Source of the DNA: an uncultured Chloroflexota bacterium | GTDB lineage: Bacteria > Chloroflexota > Chloroflexia > Thermomicrobiales > UBA6265 | Length of the DNA: 64,000 bases | Assembly: GCA_937901745.1 (NCBI GenBank) | Contig: CALGSZ010000130.1 | Coordinates: 1 to 64,000 of the forward strand | Reading direction: 5' to 3' | Made by a program: the position numbers and the translations under genes | Shown: piece after piece, positions 7,842-15,506 of the stretch | Layout: each line of letters begins with the position of its first letter | How positions within the stretch are numbered: the first letter of the stretch is position 1 | Notes under the pieces: generated by a model | What the model saw: the letters and a program-made list of their open reading frames with translations, nothing else | Told to the model about the DNA's origin: nothing | Databases searched by the model: none

Positions 7842-9003
7842 TGATCAGCACCTCGTCATTCCCAATCGCCATCAAGAGCTTCGCCAGAAGTGCCGTTCGT
7901 GGCACGATGCTGCTCTGCAAGATGTACTCGTCCGGTCCGTGGTCGAGCCCGCCGATCGGCCCCAGACCATCGAGACCGGGCGTCCCCTGATAACAAGCAA
8001 TGCTGACGTCCGAACCGCCGCCGGTGCGCGCTCCCTTCAGCGAGAAGCCAAGCTCGTTCGCGATGCGCACCGCGTGCTCTTCGAGGCGGACGGTACCGGC
8101 CGTCCGCTCCATTGCCGGCATCCCCTCACCATCGCGCGTGACTCGCACCTCGACGTCCGGTACCCAGGGAGATCGCGCCGTCCGCTCGAACGCCTCGGTC
8201 AGCTCATCCAGGTCGGCGACCGACCACGCGCGCAGATCGAACATTCCCCGTGCGTAGTCCGCGACGATGTTCGGATTAGCGCCCCCTTCGATCCGGCCGG
8301 GATTGACCGTCATCCCGTCCTTCATCCCGTTCAGCTTGAACGTCTCGACGATGATGTGGGACAAGGCCAGCGTCGCGCTCCGGCCCTTTTCCGGCTCGAC
8401 GCCCGCGTGAGCGGACTTGCCGAACACTTCAACCGATAACCAGCGTGTCGCCTTGCGCGCGACCACGATATCCCCATTCTCCCGCGCCGCCTCCAGCGTC
8501 AGGACGGCGTGATGGCGCGGCCCTTCCTCTCGCAGCAACTGGGCCGAATGGCGGTCCTCGATCTCCTCATCGGAGACGACGACAAACGTAATCTCCCCGA
8601 AATCCGACCAGCCGACCTCCTGGAGCGCCTGCAGCGCGTAGATCCCGGTCAGCAGCCCGGCCTTCATGTCGCAGGTGCCAGGGCCCATCAGCCGGTCGCC
8701 GACGAGCGTCAGCGGCCGCTGCGCCGCCGTCCCGGCCGGGTAGACCGTATCCGCGTGCCCCAGCAGCATGACGCGCGCCCGCCCGCTTCCCGAGCGCCGC
8801 GCGACGAGGTCATCGCCCCATTCCGTTTGTGGACGCCGGTCGATCGTGAAGCCAAGCTCGCTCAGCCGCTCGGCGAGCCAGTCTTGAACGGCATCCACGC
8901 CGGCCTTGTCGTAGGTGCCGGAATCGATCCCGGTCAGATAGCGGAGATCGGACAGGTAGTCTTCCAGCCGCGCCTCCAGGTAGGCGACGATCGCGTCAGT
9001 CAC
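7834..9003 (-). CDS. M20 family metallopeptidase (glutamate carboxypeptidase-like)
   Basis: A 389-residue di-zinc hydrolase of the M20/CPG2 group that releases C-terminal or gamma-linked glutamate or similar acyl groups. Metal ligands and catalytic residues are visible: H83 and D85 in LLGHADTVYP, D112 in GTCDMKAG, and the E146-E147 pair in SDEEIED; a bestatin-like dimerisation domain with HAGVEPEKGRSA follows, and the protein ends with a GGLDHGPDEYI zinc region. The start is a GTG. In this array it could remove the glutamyl group added by the adjacent ligase, parallel to PuuD, but that is an inference from order only. Confidence 0.87.
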   Translation of the reverse strand: MTDAIVAYLEARLEDYLSDLRYLTGIDSGTYDKAGVDAVQDWLAERLSELGFTIDRRPQTEWGDDLVARRSGSGRARVMLLGHADTVYPAGTAAQRPLTLVGDRLMGPGTCDMKAGLLTGIYALQALQEVGWSDFGEITFVVVSDEEIEDRHSAQLLREEGPRHHAVLTLEAARENGDIVVARKATRWLSVEVFGKSAHAGVEPEKGRSATLALSHIIVETFKLNGMKDGMTVNPGRIEGGANPNIVADYARGMFDLRAWSVADLDELTEAFERTARSPWVPDVEVRVTRDGEGMPAMERTAGTVRLEEHAVRIANELGFSLKGARTGGGSDVSIACYQGTPGLDGLGPIGGLDHGPDEYILQSSIVPRTALLAKLLMAIGNDEVLING

Positions 9004-9064
9004 CTCGAGTTGCTGCTCCTTTCGCTGACTTCATCTCCGCCAAACCCGGAGAGTGGCCCGCGCG

Positions 9065-10417
9065 TCACCATCCCGCGAACTCGGCGACGGCTTCGTCGGG
9101 CACCTTGCCTTGCAGGACGTCGTCAATCGCCTGCTCCAGGATCGCCACGCCCTCGTCAATCTGCTCCCGCGTCAGGATCAGCGGCGGCGTGATCTCGATC
9201 ACGTTGCCCCACATCCCCGCGTAGTAGACGATCAGGCCAAGCTCATAGGCGCGATAGACGATCTTCGCCCCGGACGATTGATCCGGCTCTTTGCTCTCCC
9301 GGTCCGTGACCAGCTCGACGCCTTGGATCATCCCAAGACCGCGCACATCTCCGACGATCGGGAAGCGGCCCAGGCGCTCCTTCAGCCGCTCGTGGAGGTA
9401 CCGGCCGTTCTCGGCCGCCGCCGCGACCAGCCCGAGCCGCTCCGTCTCCTCGACGACAGCCAGCCCGGACGCGCAGCTCGCCGCGTTACCGACGGTCGTG
9501 AAGAGCGCGATCCCCGTCCCCGCGTCGAGAATCTCTCGCCGCCCGACGATCGCGCTGAGCGGCAACCCACCGCCGAGCGACTTCCCGAGCAGCACGAGGT
9601 CGGGAACGACATCCGCGTGCTGGAATGCGAACCAACGCCCGGTCCGCCCCATCCCGACCTTGATCTCGTCAACGACCAGCAGGATGCCGTGGCGGTCGCA
9701 GAGGGCGCGCAGCTTCGGCAGGAAGTCCGGCGGCGGAACGATATCGCCGCCGTCGCTCTGCACCGCCTCAACGAAGACGGCCGCGACCTCCTCCGGCGGG
9801 CAGATCGTCCGGAACAGGTAGTTCTCCAGGAAGTTGAGGCACTGGTCGGTGACGTTGCCGGAGCCGTCGCCGAACGGGTTTCGGTACGGATTCGGGTAGG
9901 GCACCTTCAGGACGTGGCCGCCAGCCGCGCTTGTGAGCGACGGATGCGCCGAGAGCGCCATTGACGCTTCGGTCGTCCCGTGCCAGCTCCCGATGAAAGA
10001 GACGAGGCGGCGCTTGCCCGTCGCCCGCAGGACCAGCCGTTGCGCCGTCTCGCTCGCGTCCGAGCCGGAGAGCCCGAACCAGACCTTCTTCTCGAAATCG
10101 CCCGGCACCAGCGCGGTCAGCCTCTCGGCCAATTCCAGCGCCGGCAGGTTGATGCCCGAGATCAGCCCGCCGAACGTCGTACGCGACACCTGCTCCGCCA
10201 CCGCCGCGCGGACGCGCTCGTTGCTGTAGCCAAGCGTCGCCAGCGCCCAGCCAGCCCCGAAATCGAGATACCGCCGGCCATCGGTATCAAACAGGTACGG
10301 CCCCTCGCCATGATCCAGCACGAATGGGGTGTAGCGAATCTTGAGCGCATCGGCGATCAGCCGGCGATCCATCTCGACCGCTTGGGCAGTCGTCATCGTG
10401 GGGGCACTCGACATCAC
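9065..10417 (-). CDS. Class III (PLP-dependent) aminotransferase
   Basis: A 450-residue omega/4-aminobutyrate-type transaminase. The pyridoxal phosphate Lys is K279 in LLGKSLGGG, and the cofactor-ring Asp is D250 in VVDEIKVGMGRTGRW. GSWHGTTEAS (about 143-152) is the usual phosphate/cofactor-binding segment. GGAGG lies about 9 nt before a GTG at 10417; an ATG follows immediately at 10414. In the array it would deaminate an amine or amino acid imported by the downstream-listed ABC transporter. Substrate specificity cannot be read from the sequence. Confidence 0.9.
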   Translation of the reverse strand: MMSSAPTMTTAQAVEMDRRLIADALKIRYTPFVLDHGEGPYLFDTDGRRYLDFGAGWALATLGYSNERVRAAVAEQVSRTTFGGLISGINLPALELAERLTALVPGDFEKKVWFGLSGSDASETAQRLVLRATGKRRLVSFIGSWHGTTEASMALSAHPSLTSAAGGHVLKVPYPNPYRNPFGDGSGNVTDQCLNFLENYLFRTICPPEEVAAVFVEAVQSDGGDIVPPPDFLPKLRALCDRHGILLVVDEIKVGMGRTGRWFAFQHADVVPDLVLLGKSLGGGLPLSAIVGRREILDAGTGIALFTTVGNAASCASGLAVVEETERLGLVAAAAENGRYLHERLKERLGRFPIVGDVRGLGMIQGVELVTDRESKEPDQSSGAKIVYRAYELGLIVYYAGMWGNVIEITPPLILTREQIDEGVAILEQAIDDVLQGKVPDEAVAEFAGW

Positions 10418-10442
10418 TCACGTTCCTCCGCGAGCCATCGCG

Positions 10443-11558
10443 TCAACTCGGCTTCACCGGAGCGTCCGCCGGCGACGGCATAGCCTGACGACGCCGCGAC
10501 CAACGCCGCGGCCAGGACAGCTCCCGCCCGCCGGTGATCCCGGACGGTCGAATAATGAGCACGAGGATGATCGCGACGGCGAGGACGATCTCCGTAAAGC
10601 CGACGAACTGGAACGGCAGGAGGTCACCGAACCACGTACCCTCCGTCCGCTGCGTGTTCAGCCAGTTTTCGATCTGCCGGAGCTGCTCCGACGCCAGCGC
10701 CACCGCCACCGTGCCGATCACCGCGCCACTGACCGAGCCCGTGCCGCCGATGATCAGCATCGAGACGATCAGGAAAGTCTCCGCCAAGTAGAAGTTGTGC
10801 GGGGAGAACTGCTGGATGAAATGCGCCCACAGCGCGCCGCCGACGCCCGAGAAGAAGACACTGATGACCCAAGCGACCCAGCGGATGCGCGGCGCATCCA
10901 CGCCCAAGCTCGCCGCCGCGTCCTCATCCTCGCGGGACGCGCGCAGCTTCAACCCGATGGACGACTCCTTGAAGGCGTAGGCGAGCACGACGGCGAGGGC
11001 GGCGCAGATGAACGCCGTCCAAAGCCCGGTGTACTTCGGAATGCCGATCACCGTCCGCGAGCCGCGCGTCACCTCGGACCACTGCAGCGCGACGCGATTG
11101 ACGACGATCAAGAACGCGAACGTCGCAATCATGAAGGCCGCGCCGCGCAGGCGGACGAGCGCGATGCCAATCAATGCGCCGACGACAGTCGCGATCAGCG
11201 CGCCGACCAGCACGGACGGCCAGAACGGAAGATGCTGCTCGTAGAGCCACCAGTCGCGCGGCATGTCCGGCAGGGCCACGCGCTTCTGCTGCGGCGTCAG
11301 CGAGAACCAAATCGAACCGTACGCGCCGATCGTCACGAACGCGTACTGGCCGAAAGAGCCAAGTCCCGAATTTCCCATGAAGATCTGCAAGCCGACGACC
11401 AGGACGAGGTTAATCAGCATCACGGTGATGACGCGCTCGAAGACGATGTCGTCCCGGACGGCGGCCAGCAGCGTCAGCGCGAGCAAGCCGGCGAGCAGGA
11501 TGATCGGTGTCGAGAGGCGGCGCGCTACCTCTCCGGTTGTGGCGCGTGAGGTCGTCAC
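10443..11558 (-). CDS. Branched-chain amino acid-type ABC transporter permease (LivM family)
   Basis: A 371-residue polytopic inner-membrane permease of the LivM family with roughly ten hydrophobic segments and the family hallmark GNSGLGSFGQYAFVTIGAYG (about residues 65-84), plus the cytoplasmic EDEDAAASLGVDAPRIRW loop that contacts the ATPase. The GTG at 11556-11558 overlaps the livH stop (GTGA) and has GGGAG a few nt upstream; an open frame runs much further upstream inside livH but lacks any family resemblance there. Partners are the adjacent LivH, LivF, LivG and the periplasmic binding protein. Confidence 0.92.
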   Translation of the reverse strand: MTTSRATTGEVARRLSTPIILLAGLLALTLLAAVRDDIVFERVITVMLINLVLVVGLQIFMGNSGLGSFGQYAFVTIGAYGSIWFSLTPQQKRVALPDMPRDWWLYEQHLPFWPSVLVGALIATVVGALIGIALVRLRGAAFMIATFAFLIVVNRVALQWSEVTRGSRTVIGIPKYTGLWTAFICAALAVVLAYAFKESSIGLKLRASREDEDAAASLGVDAPRIRWVAWVISVFFSGVGGALWAHFIQQFSPHNFYLAETFLIVSMLIIGGTGSVSGAVIGTVAVALASEQLRQIENWLNTQRTEGTWFGDLLPFQFVGFTEIVLAVAIILVLIIRPSGITGGRELSWPRRWSRRRQAMPSPADAPVKPS

Positions 11559-12460
11559 CGGCTCTCCCTCGAATAGCTTGGGCGGATCAAACCGTCCGGC
11601 CGGATGAGAAGCACGAGGATCACGATGCCGAACATGACCGCGTCGCGATAGGCATTCACGCCCTGCGGCAGCCACGTCTGCAGACCCATCGTCAAGAATC
11701 CGAGAACGTAGCCGCCCAGCACCGCCCCTTTCAGCGTCGCCATCCCACCGACGACTGAGGCGATGAAGGCGATCAGGACCGGCTGCAGCCCGACCGTCGG
11801 CCACGTCTGACCGGAGCTACCCACCCAGAAGATCGCGACGATCCCGGCCATGAAGCCGCTCACGGCGAAGGCGGCCGCGATGACCATGTTGGCGCGGATG
11901 CCAAGCAGCCGTGTCATCGTGAAGTCATCCGCCGCCGCTCGCAGCGCCAGCCCGATCACCGTGCGTCGCAGGAACACGGTCAACGCGCCGAGAGCGATCA
12001 AGCTCACCAGCAACGCGATGAGATCGACGATCTTGAACTGGACTCCGGCAACGGTGACGTTCTTGACGAAGATGTCCGGCAAGCGCGGCGCGCGCGGTCG
12101 TGGTGAGATTGCCAGCAGCGCGATGTTCTGCAGCAGATTACTGACCGCGAACGAGGTGATGAGGAGCGTCGTCGCGCTACTGTTTCGGACCGGCCGGAAG
12201 GCCACCCGCTCCATCAGCAACGCGGCAATCACCGCCGCGATGATGCTGAGTATGGCGACGATGATCCACGGCAGCGGCGTGTCACCGAACAACAACAGGC
12301 CATACCCGCCGACCATCACCAGCTCGCCGTAGGCGAAGTTCACGAGGCGGAGAATCCCATAGACGATGACGAGCCCGAGCGCCATCAGCGCGTAGAGCCC
12401 GCCGAGCGACAGCGCCGAGACGAGATATTGTGCAAGCTCGCTGAAATCTGGCACGGTCAC
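11555..12460 (-). CDS. Branched-chain amino acid-type ABC transporter permease (LivH family)
   Basis: A 301-residue LivH-family permease with about eight membrane spans. Family features are the N-terminal LSLGGLYALMALGLVIVYGI, then RLVNFAYGELVMVG, and the later RAAADDFTMTRLLGI coupling loop. The GTG start (12458-12460) overlaps the livF stop as GTGA, and its own stop overlaps livM the same way, so livF-livH-livM form a tightly coupled unit. Confidence 0.93.
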   Translation of the reverse strand: MTVPDFSELAQYLVSALSLGGLYALMALGLVIVYGILRLVNFAYGELVMVGGYGLLLFGDTPLPWIIVAILSIIAAVIAALLMERVAFRPVRNSSATTLLITSFAVSNLLQNIALLAISPRPRAPRLPDIFVKNVTVAGVQFKIVDLIALLVSLIALGALTVFLRRTVIGLALRAAADDFTMTRLLGIRANMVIAAAFAVSGFMAGIVAIFWVGSSGQTWPTVGLQPVLIAFIASVVGGMATLKGAVLGGYVLGFLTMGLQTWLPQGVNAYRDAVMFGIVILVLLIRPDGLIRPSYSRESR

Positions 12461-13209
12461 ACCCCACCGGGCGCGGGCGCGGCCGCGACTGAATTGGTTC
12501 CGCCGCCCAGATACGCGCGCTCGATATCCGCGTGCTGCCGAATCTCCGCCGGCGACCCGGCGAACTCAACCTGCCCCGTATTCAGCAAATACGCCCGATT
12601 GACGATGTCCAGCGTCATGCGCACGTTCTGCTCGACCAGCAAGATCGTCATGCCCAAATCGCGCAACTGCACGATCAATCGGAAGACTTCGGCGACCATC
12701 TTCGGCGCCAGCCCAAGCGAGGGCTCATCCATCAGGAGCATCCGCGGGCGCGACATCAACGCGCGCGCGATCGCCAGCATTTGCTGCTGACCGCCCGAGA
12801 GCTTGCCCGCTGGCTGATGCTTGCGCTCACCGAGGATCGGGAAGAATTCGTACCACCGCGCCAAGTCCTGCTCGACGGTGGCATGGTCGCGGATCGTCGC
12901 CGCTCCCAGGCGCAGGTTCTCCTCCACCGTCAGCGAGGGAAAGACTCGCCGTCCCTCCATCACCGGCGCGATCCCCTGGCGGATGATCGTCTCCGGCGGC
13001 AACCCGACCAGTGAGCGGCCGTCGAAGGTGATCTTCCCGCGGACGGGCCGCACGACGCCCATGATCGAGAGCATCGTCGTGCTCTTCCCCGCGCCGTTGA
13101 CGCCGATCAGCCCGACAATCTCACCCTCGTTGACCGAGAGCGAGATGCCTCGTAGCGCCTCGATCGCCCCATAGCGGACGACGAGATTTTCAACCTCCAG
13201 CAGGCTCAC
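12457..13209 (-). CDS. Branched-chain amino acid-type ABC transporter ATPase (LivF family)
   Basis: A 250-residue ABC ATPase of LivF size. Walker A is GVNGAGKSTT (about 36-45), the signature is LSGGQQQMLAIARAL, and Walker B is MLLMDEPSLGLAP followed by the switch His region. It overlaps livG by 20 nt and livH by 4 nt. Confidence 0.94.
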   Translation of the reverse strand: MSLLEVENLVVRYGAIEALRGISLSVNEGEIVGLIGVNGAGKSTTMLSIMGVVRPVRGKITFDGRSLVGLPPETIIRQGIAPVMEGRRVFPSLTVEENLRLGAATIRDHATVEQDLARWYEFFPILGERKHQPAGKLSGGQQQMLAIARALMSRPRMLLMDEPSLGLAPKMVAEVFRLIVQLRDLGMTILLVEQNVRMTLDIVNRAYLLNTGQVEFAGSPAEIRQHADIERAYLGGGTNSVAAAPAPGGV

Positions 13210-13972
13210 CGGCCACCACCTCGGTTCCCAAGTACGCCTCGATCACCGCCGGCTCGCGCCGAACATCATCCGGCGCCCCTTCGGCGATCGTCCGGCCATA
13301 GTTCAAGACGTGGAGACGGTCGCAGACCCCCATGATCAAGCGCATATCGTGGTCAACGACGAGGATGCCGCACCCCAACTCCTGCCGGATCCGCTGCAGC
13401 GTCGCCAGCAAGACCTCGATCTCGGCGTCGTTCAATCCGGCGCCCGGCTCATCGAGGAGGAGGAAATGCGGCTCAGTCGCGAGCGCCCGCGCGATCTCCA
13501 CGCGTCGCTCCTCGCCCTGCGGCAGGATGCTCGCCGGCACATCGGCCAGATGCTGGATTCCAACAGTCTCCAACGCCCGGTCCGCTCGCGCGGCGGCTTC
13601 GCGGCGGCTCACGCCCTTGGCGCTGATCGCCGCCACCTCCACGTTCTCGCGCACCGAGAAATCCTTGAAGAGCTTGACGACCTGGAAGGTGCGCGCAACG
13701 CCGCGTCGCGCGATCTTGTGGGGTGGCCAGCCCGTCACGTCAGTCCCGTTCACGGTGATCTGGCCGGAAGTCAGACGCAGGAGTCCTGTCAGGAGATTGA
13801 TCGTCGTCGTCTTGCCGGAGCCGTTCGGGCCAATCAGGCCGAGGATTTCGCCCTGCGCCAGCTGGAAGCTGACGCCATCAACGGCGCGAAGCCCCGCGAA
13901 GTCCTTTGTGAGTTGGCTTGCGACGAGTTGACCGCCCCGCCCCGCCGCTCCGTCAATTGCAGTTTGGTGCAT
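13190..13972 (-). CDS. Branched-chain amino acid-type ABC transporter ATPase (LivG family)
   Basis: A 260-residue LivG-type ABC ATPase. Walker A is GPNGSGKTTT (about 49-58), followed by INLLTGLLRLTSGQI; GVARTFQVVKLF is the typical LivG segment after Walker A; the signature region is LPQGEERRVEIARALA, and Walker B is FLLLDEPGAGLND. The two different ATPases and two permeases match the usual Liv architecture. The signature Ser of LSGG is replaced by a PQGE sequence, as is common in LivG homologues. Confidence 0.93.
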   Translation of the reverse strand: MHQTAIDGAAGRGGQLVASQLTKDFAGLRAVDGVSFQLAQGEILGLIGPNGSGKTTTINLLTGLLRLTSGQITVNGTDVTGWPPHKIARRGVARTFQVVKLFKDFSVRENVEVAAISAKGVSRREAAARADRALETVGIQHLADVPASILPQGEERRVEIARALATEPHFLLLDEPGAGLNDAEIEVLLATLQRIRQELGCGILVVDHDMRLIMGVCDRLHVLNYGRTIAEGAPDDVRREPAVIEAYLGTEVVAGEPAGG

Positions 13973-14052
13973 GTCCTCTCACGATCGCCTGGCGATACCG
14001 GCAAGCGGCGGGCGCCGTTTCAGGCCACCCGCCGCTCTTCCCTCCCTCCGGG

Positions 14053-15246
14053 TTAGTCGACCGCCGGTGTCCAAGAAGGCTTGAGCCGCGTCACGTAGGT
14101 CGGCTTGCCTTCCTTCACCTCGAGGATGAACGCTTCCTTATCGGGGAAGTGCCCGCTCTCCGCGTCCGACCAGTCGAGCTTGCCGCTCAGTAGGTCAAAC
14201 TCCATCTCCTCGAGCGCCTTGGCCAACGCCTCGCCCTCGGTCGTCCCGGCGCGCTCGATGCCCTGGGCGATGATGTGGACCGCGTCCCAGCCCATGACAT
14301 TGAACGTCACTTCAGGCAGCCGGCCGTACTCCTCCTCGAAATCGGCAATGAACTGCTCCATTTCTGGTCCAGCCTCGGGACCGATGAAGCTGTGGGTGGA
14401 GATGATGATGTCGTTGCCGAGCTCCGGCCCGAGCGCCTCGTAGAACTCGGCGGTGTCCATCGAGTCGCCGCCCATCAGCGGAACGGTCACGCCAGCCGAG
14501 CGGATATCGCGGATGATCGCCGAATAGTCAGGCATGTTCGCGGTGACGAAGACCACATCCGGCTGCGGATCGAGATTCTTGAGCCGCTGCGCCTGCGCCC
14601 GCGCCTGCATATCGCCGAGTTGATAGGTGTCCTCGCTGACGATCTCGCCGCCGAGGTGCTTCCACGTCTCGACGAAGTACTCACCGAGCGACTTGGTGTA
14701 CTCCGTCCCCTGGTCGATGATCGTCGCCGCGCGCCGCCAGCCCTTCACCTCGTAGGCGTACTGAGCAGCAGCAGCCGCCATCGTCTGATTCCACATCGAG
14801 ACGGTGAACTGCTTATCACCCAGCGCGAACGAGCCGTACAGCGGCGACGACGCGCAGAAGGAGAGCCCGACCAGCCCAGCCTCTTGCGCCGCCTGCCCCA
14901 CCGGCGCGCCGTAGTCAAAGTCGCACGGGGCCAGCATGACCTCGGCGCCTTCCTGGATCAGCTCACGCGCCGCGTTCCCGACGATAGCCGGATCGGTCTT
15001 ACCATCCCGCTCGATGATCTGCAGCGGTCGCCCAAGCACGCCGCCCGACTCGTTGATCTTCTTGACGGCCAGCTTCGCGCCTTCCAGCGGCGGAACGTCG
15101 TAGGCAGCCATCCAGTCCGTCAGGTGGACTGCGGCGCCGAGCTTGATCGGCTCCGGCTCCTGAGCGCCAGCGCTCCCCAGGCCTGACACCGATCCCGCGA
15201 TGAGGACCAACGCGAGTAATGCAGCTAATGGACGCCTCAGCGTCAT
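14053..15246 (-). CDS. Branched-chain amino acid-type ABC transporter substrate-binding protein
   Basis: A 397-residue periplasmic/extracytoplasmic binding protein of the LivK/Leu-Ile-Val family (Periplas_BP_6). The N-terminus is a signal peptide (Arg-Arg, a hydrophobic run LAALLALVLIAG, then AGA before the mature IKLGAAVHLT). The GAKLAVKKINESGGVLGRPL segment (about 58-77) is characteristic of the family. It is the first gene of the long leftward array, with 80 bp to livG. The ligand could be an amino acid, amine or amide; the downstream enzymes point to an amine, by inference. Confidence 0.92.
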   Translation of the reverse strand: MTLRRPLAALLALVLIAGSVSGLGSAGAQEPEPIKLGAAVHLTDWMAAYDVPPLEGAKLAVKKINESGGVLGRPLQIIERDGKTDPAIVGNAARELIQEGAEVMLAPCDFDYGAPVGQAAQEAGLVGLSFCASSPLYGSFALGDKQFTVSMWNQTMAAAAAQYAYEVKGWRRAATIIDQGTEYTKSLGEYFVETWKHLGGEIVSEDTYQLGDMQARAQAQRLKNLDPQPDVVFVTANMPDYSAIIRDIRSAGVTVPLMGGDSMDTAEFYEALGPELGNDIIISTHSFIGPEAGPEMEQFIADFEEEYGRLPEVTFNVMGWDAVHIIAQGIERAGTTEGEALAKALEEMEFDLLSGKLDWSDAESGHFPDKEAFILEVKEGKPTYVTRLKPSWTPAVD

Positions 15247-15374
15247 CGTGCCTCCTCCCTCTTGCCTATAGTCGCCACGTCGCGAACGCCCCGTTTCTAC
15301 GGCAGGGGGTGTTGTCTGTCAAGAAGCGCGAAAGCTGAATTCTTGCCAAAGCGATTGGCTCTGTCGGGGTTGCA

Positions 15375-15393
15375 CAAATTTTCTCGAAATTTG
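15375..15393. promoter_or_regulatory. AT-rich dyad in divergent intergenic region
   Basis: CAAATTT (15375-15381) and AAATTTG (15387-15393) are perfect inverted copies separated by 5 nt. The dyad lies in the 260-bp region between the divergent binding-protein gene and the AceE-like gene, and its AT content stands out in this GC-rich sequence. It could be an operator or promoter-proximal site for either gene; no matching -35/-10 pair was identified with confidence. Confidence 0.35.
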
Positions 15394-15506
15394 CCGTCAG
15401 AGCTACCGATTCGTCTCTCGCTGGCGTACCATGTGAATCGGCTTCGCCGACGAGCGTCAGGGCTTGCCGCCGGGTCAGCCCTGGTCAGTGAGAGGGAACG
15501 TAAGGG

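Noticed and set aside
5514..7844. 776-codon open frame on the plus strand
   Set aside because: It runs antisense to the amidohydrolase and GS genes and its composition (Arg, Asp and His runs) has no family resemblance; it reflects high GC.
10341..11549. 402-codon plus-strand open frame
   Set aside because: Antisense to livM and livH; Arg/Asp-rich nonsense composition.
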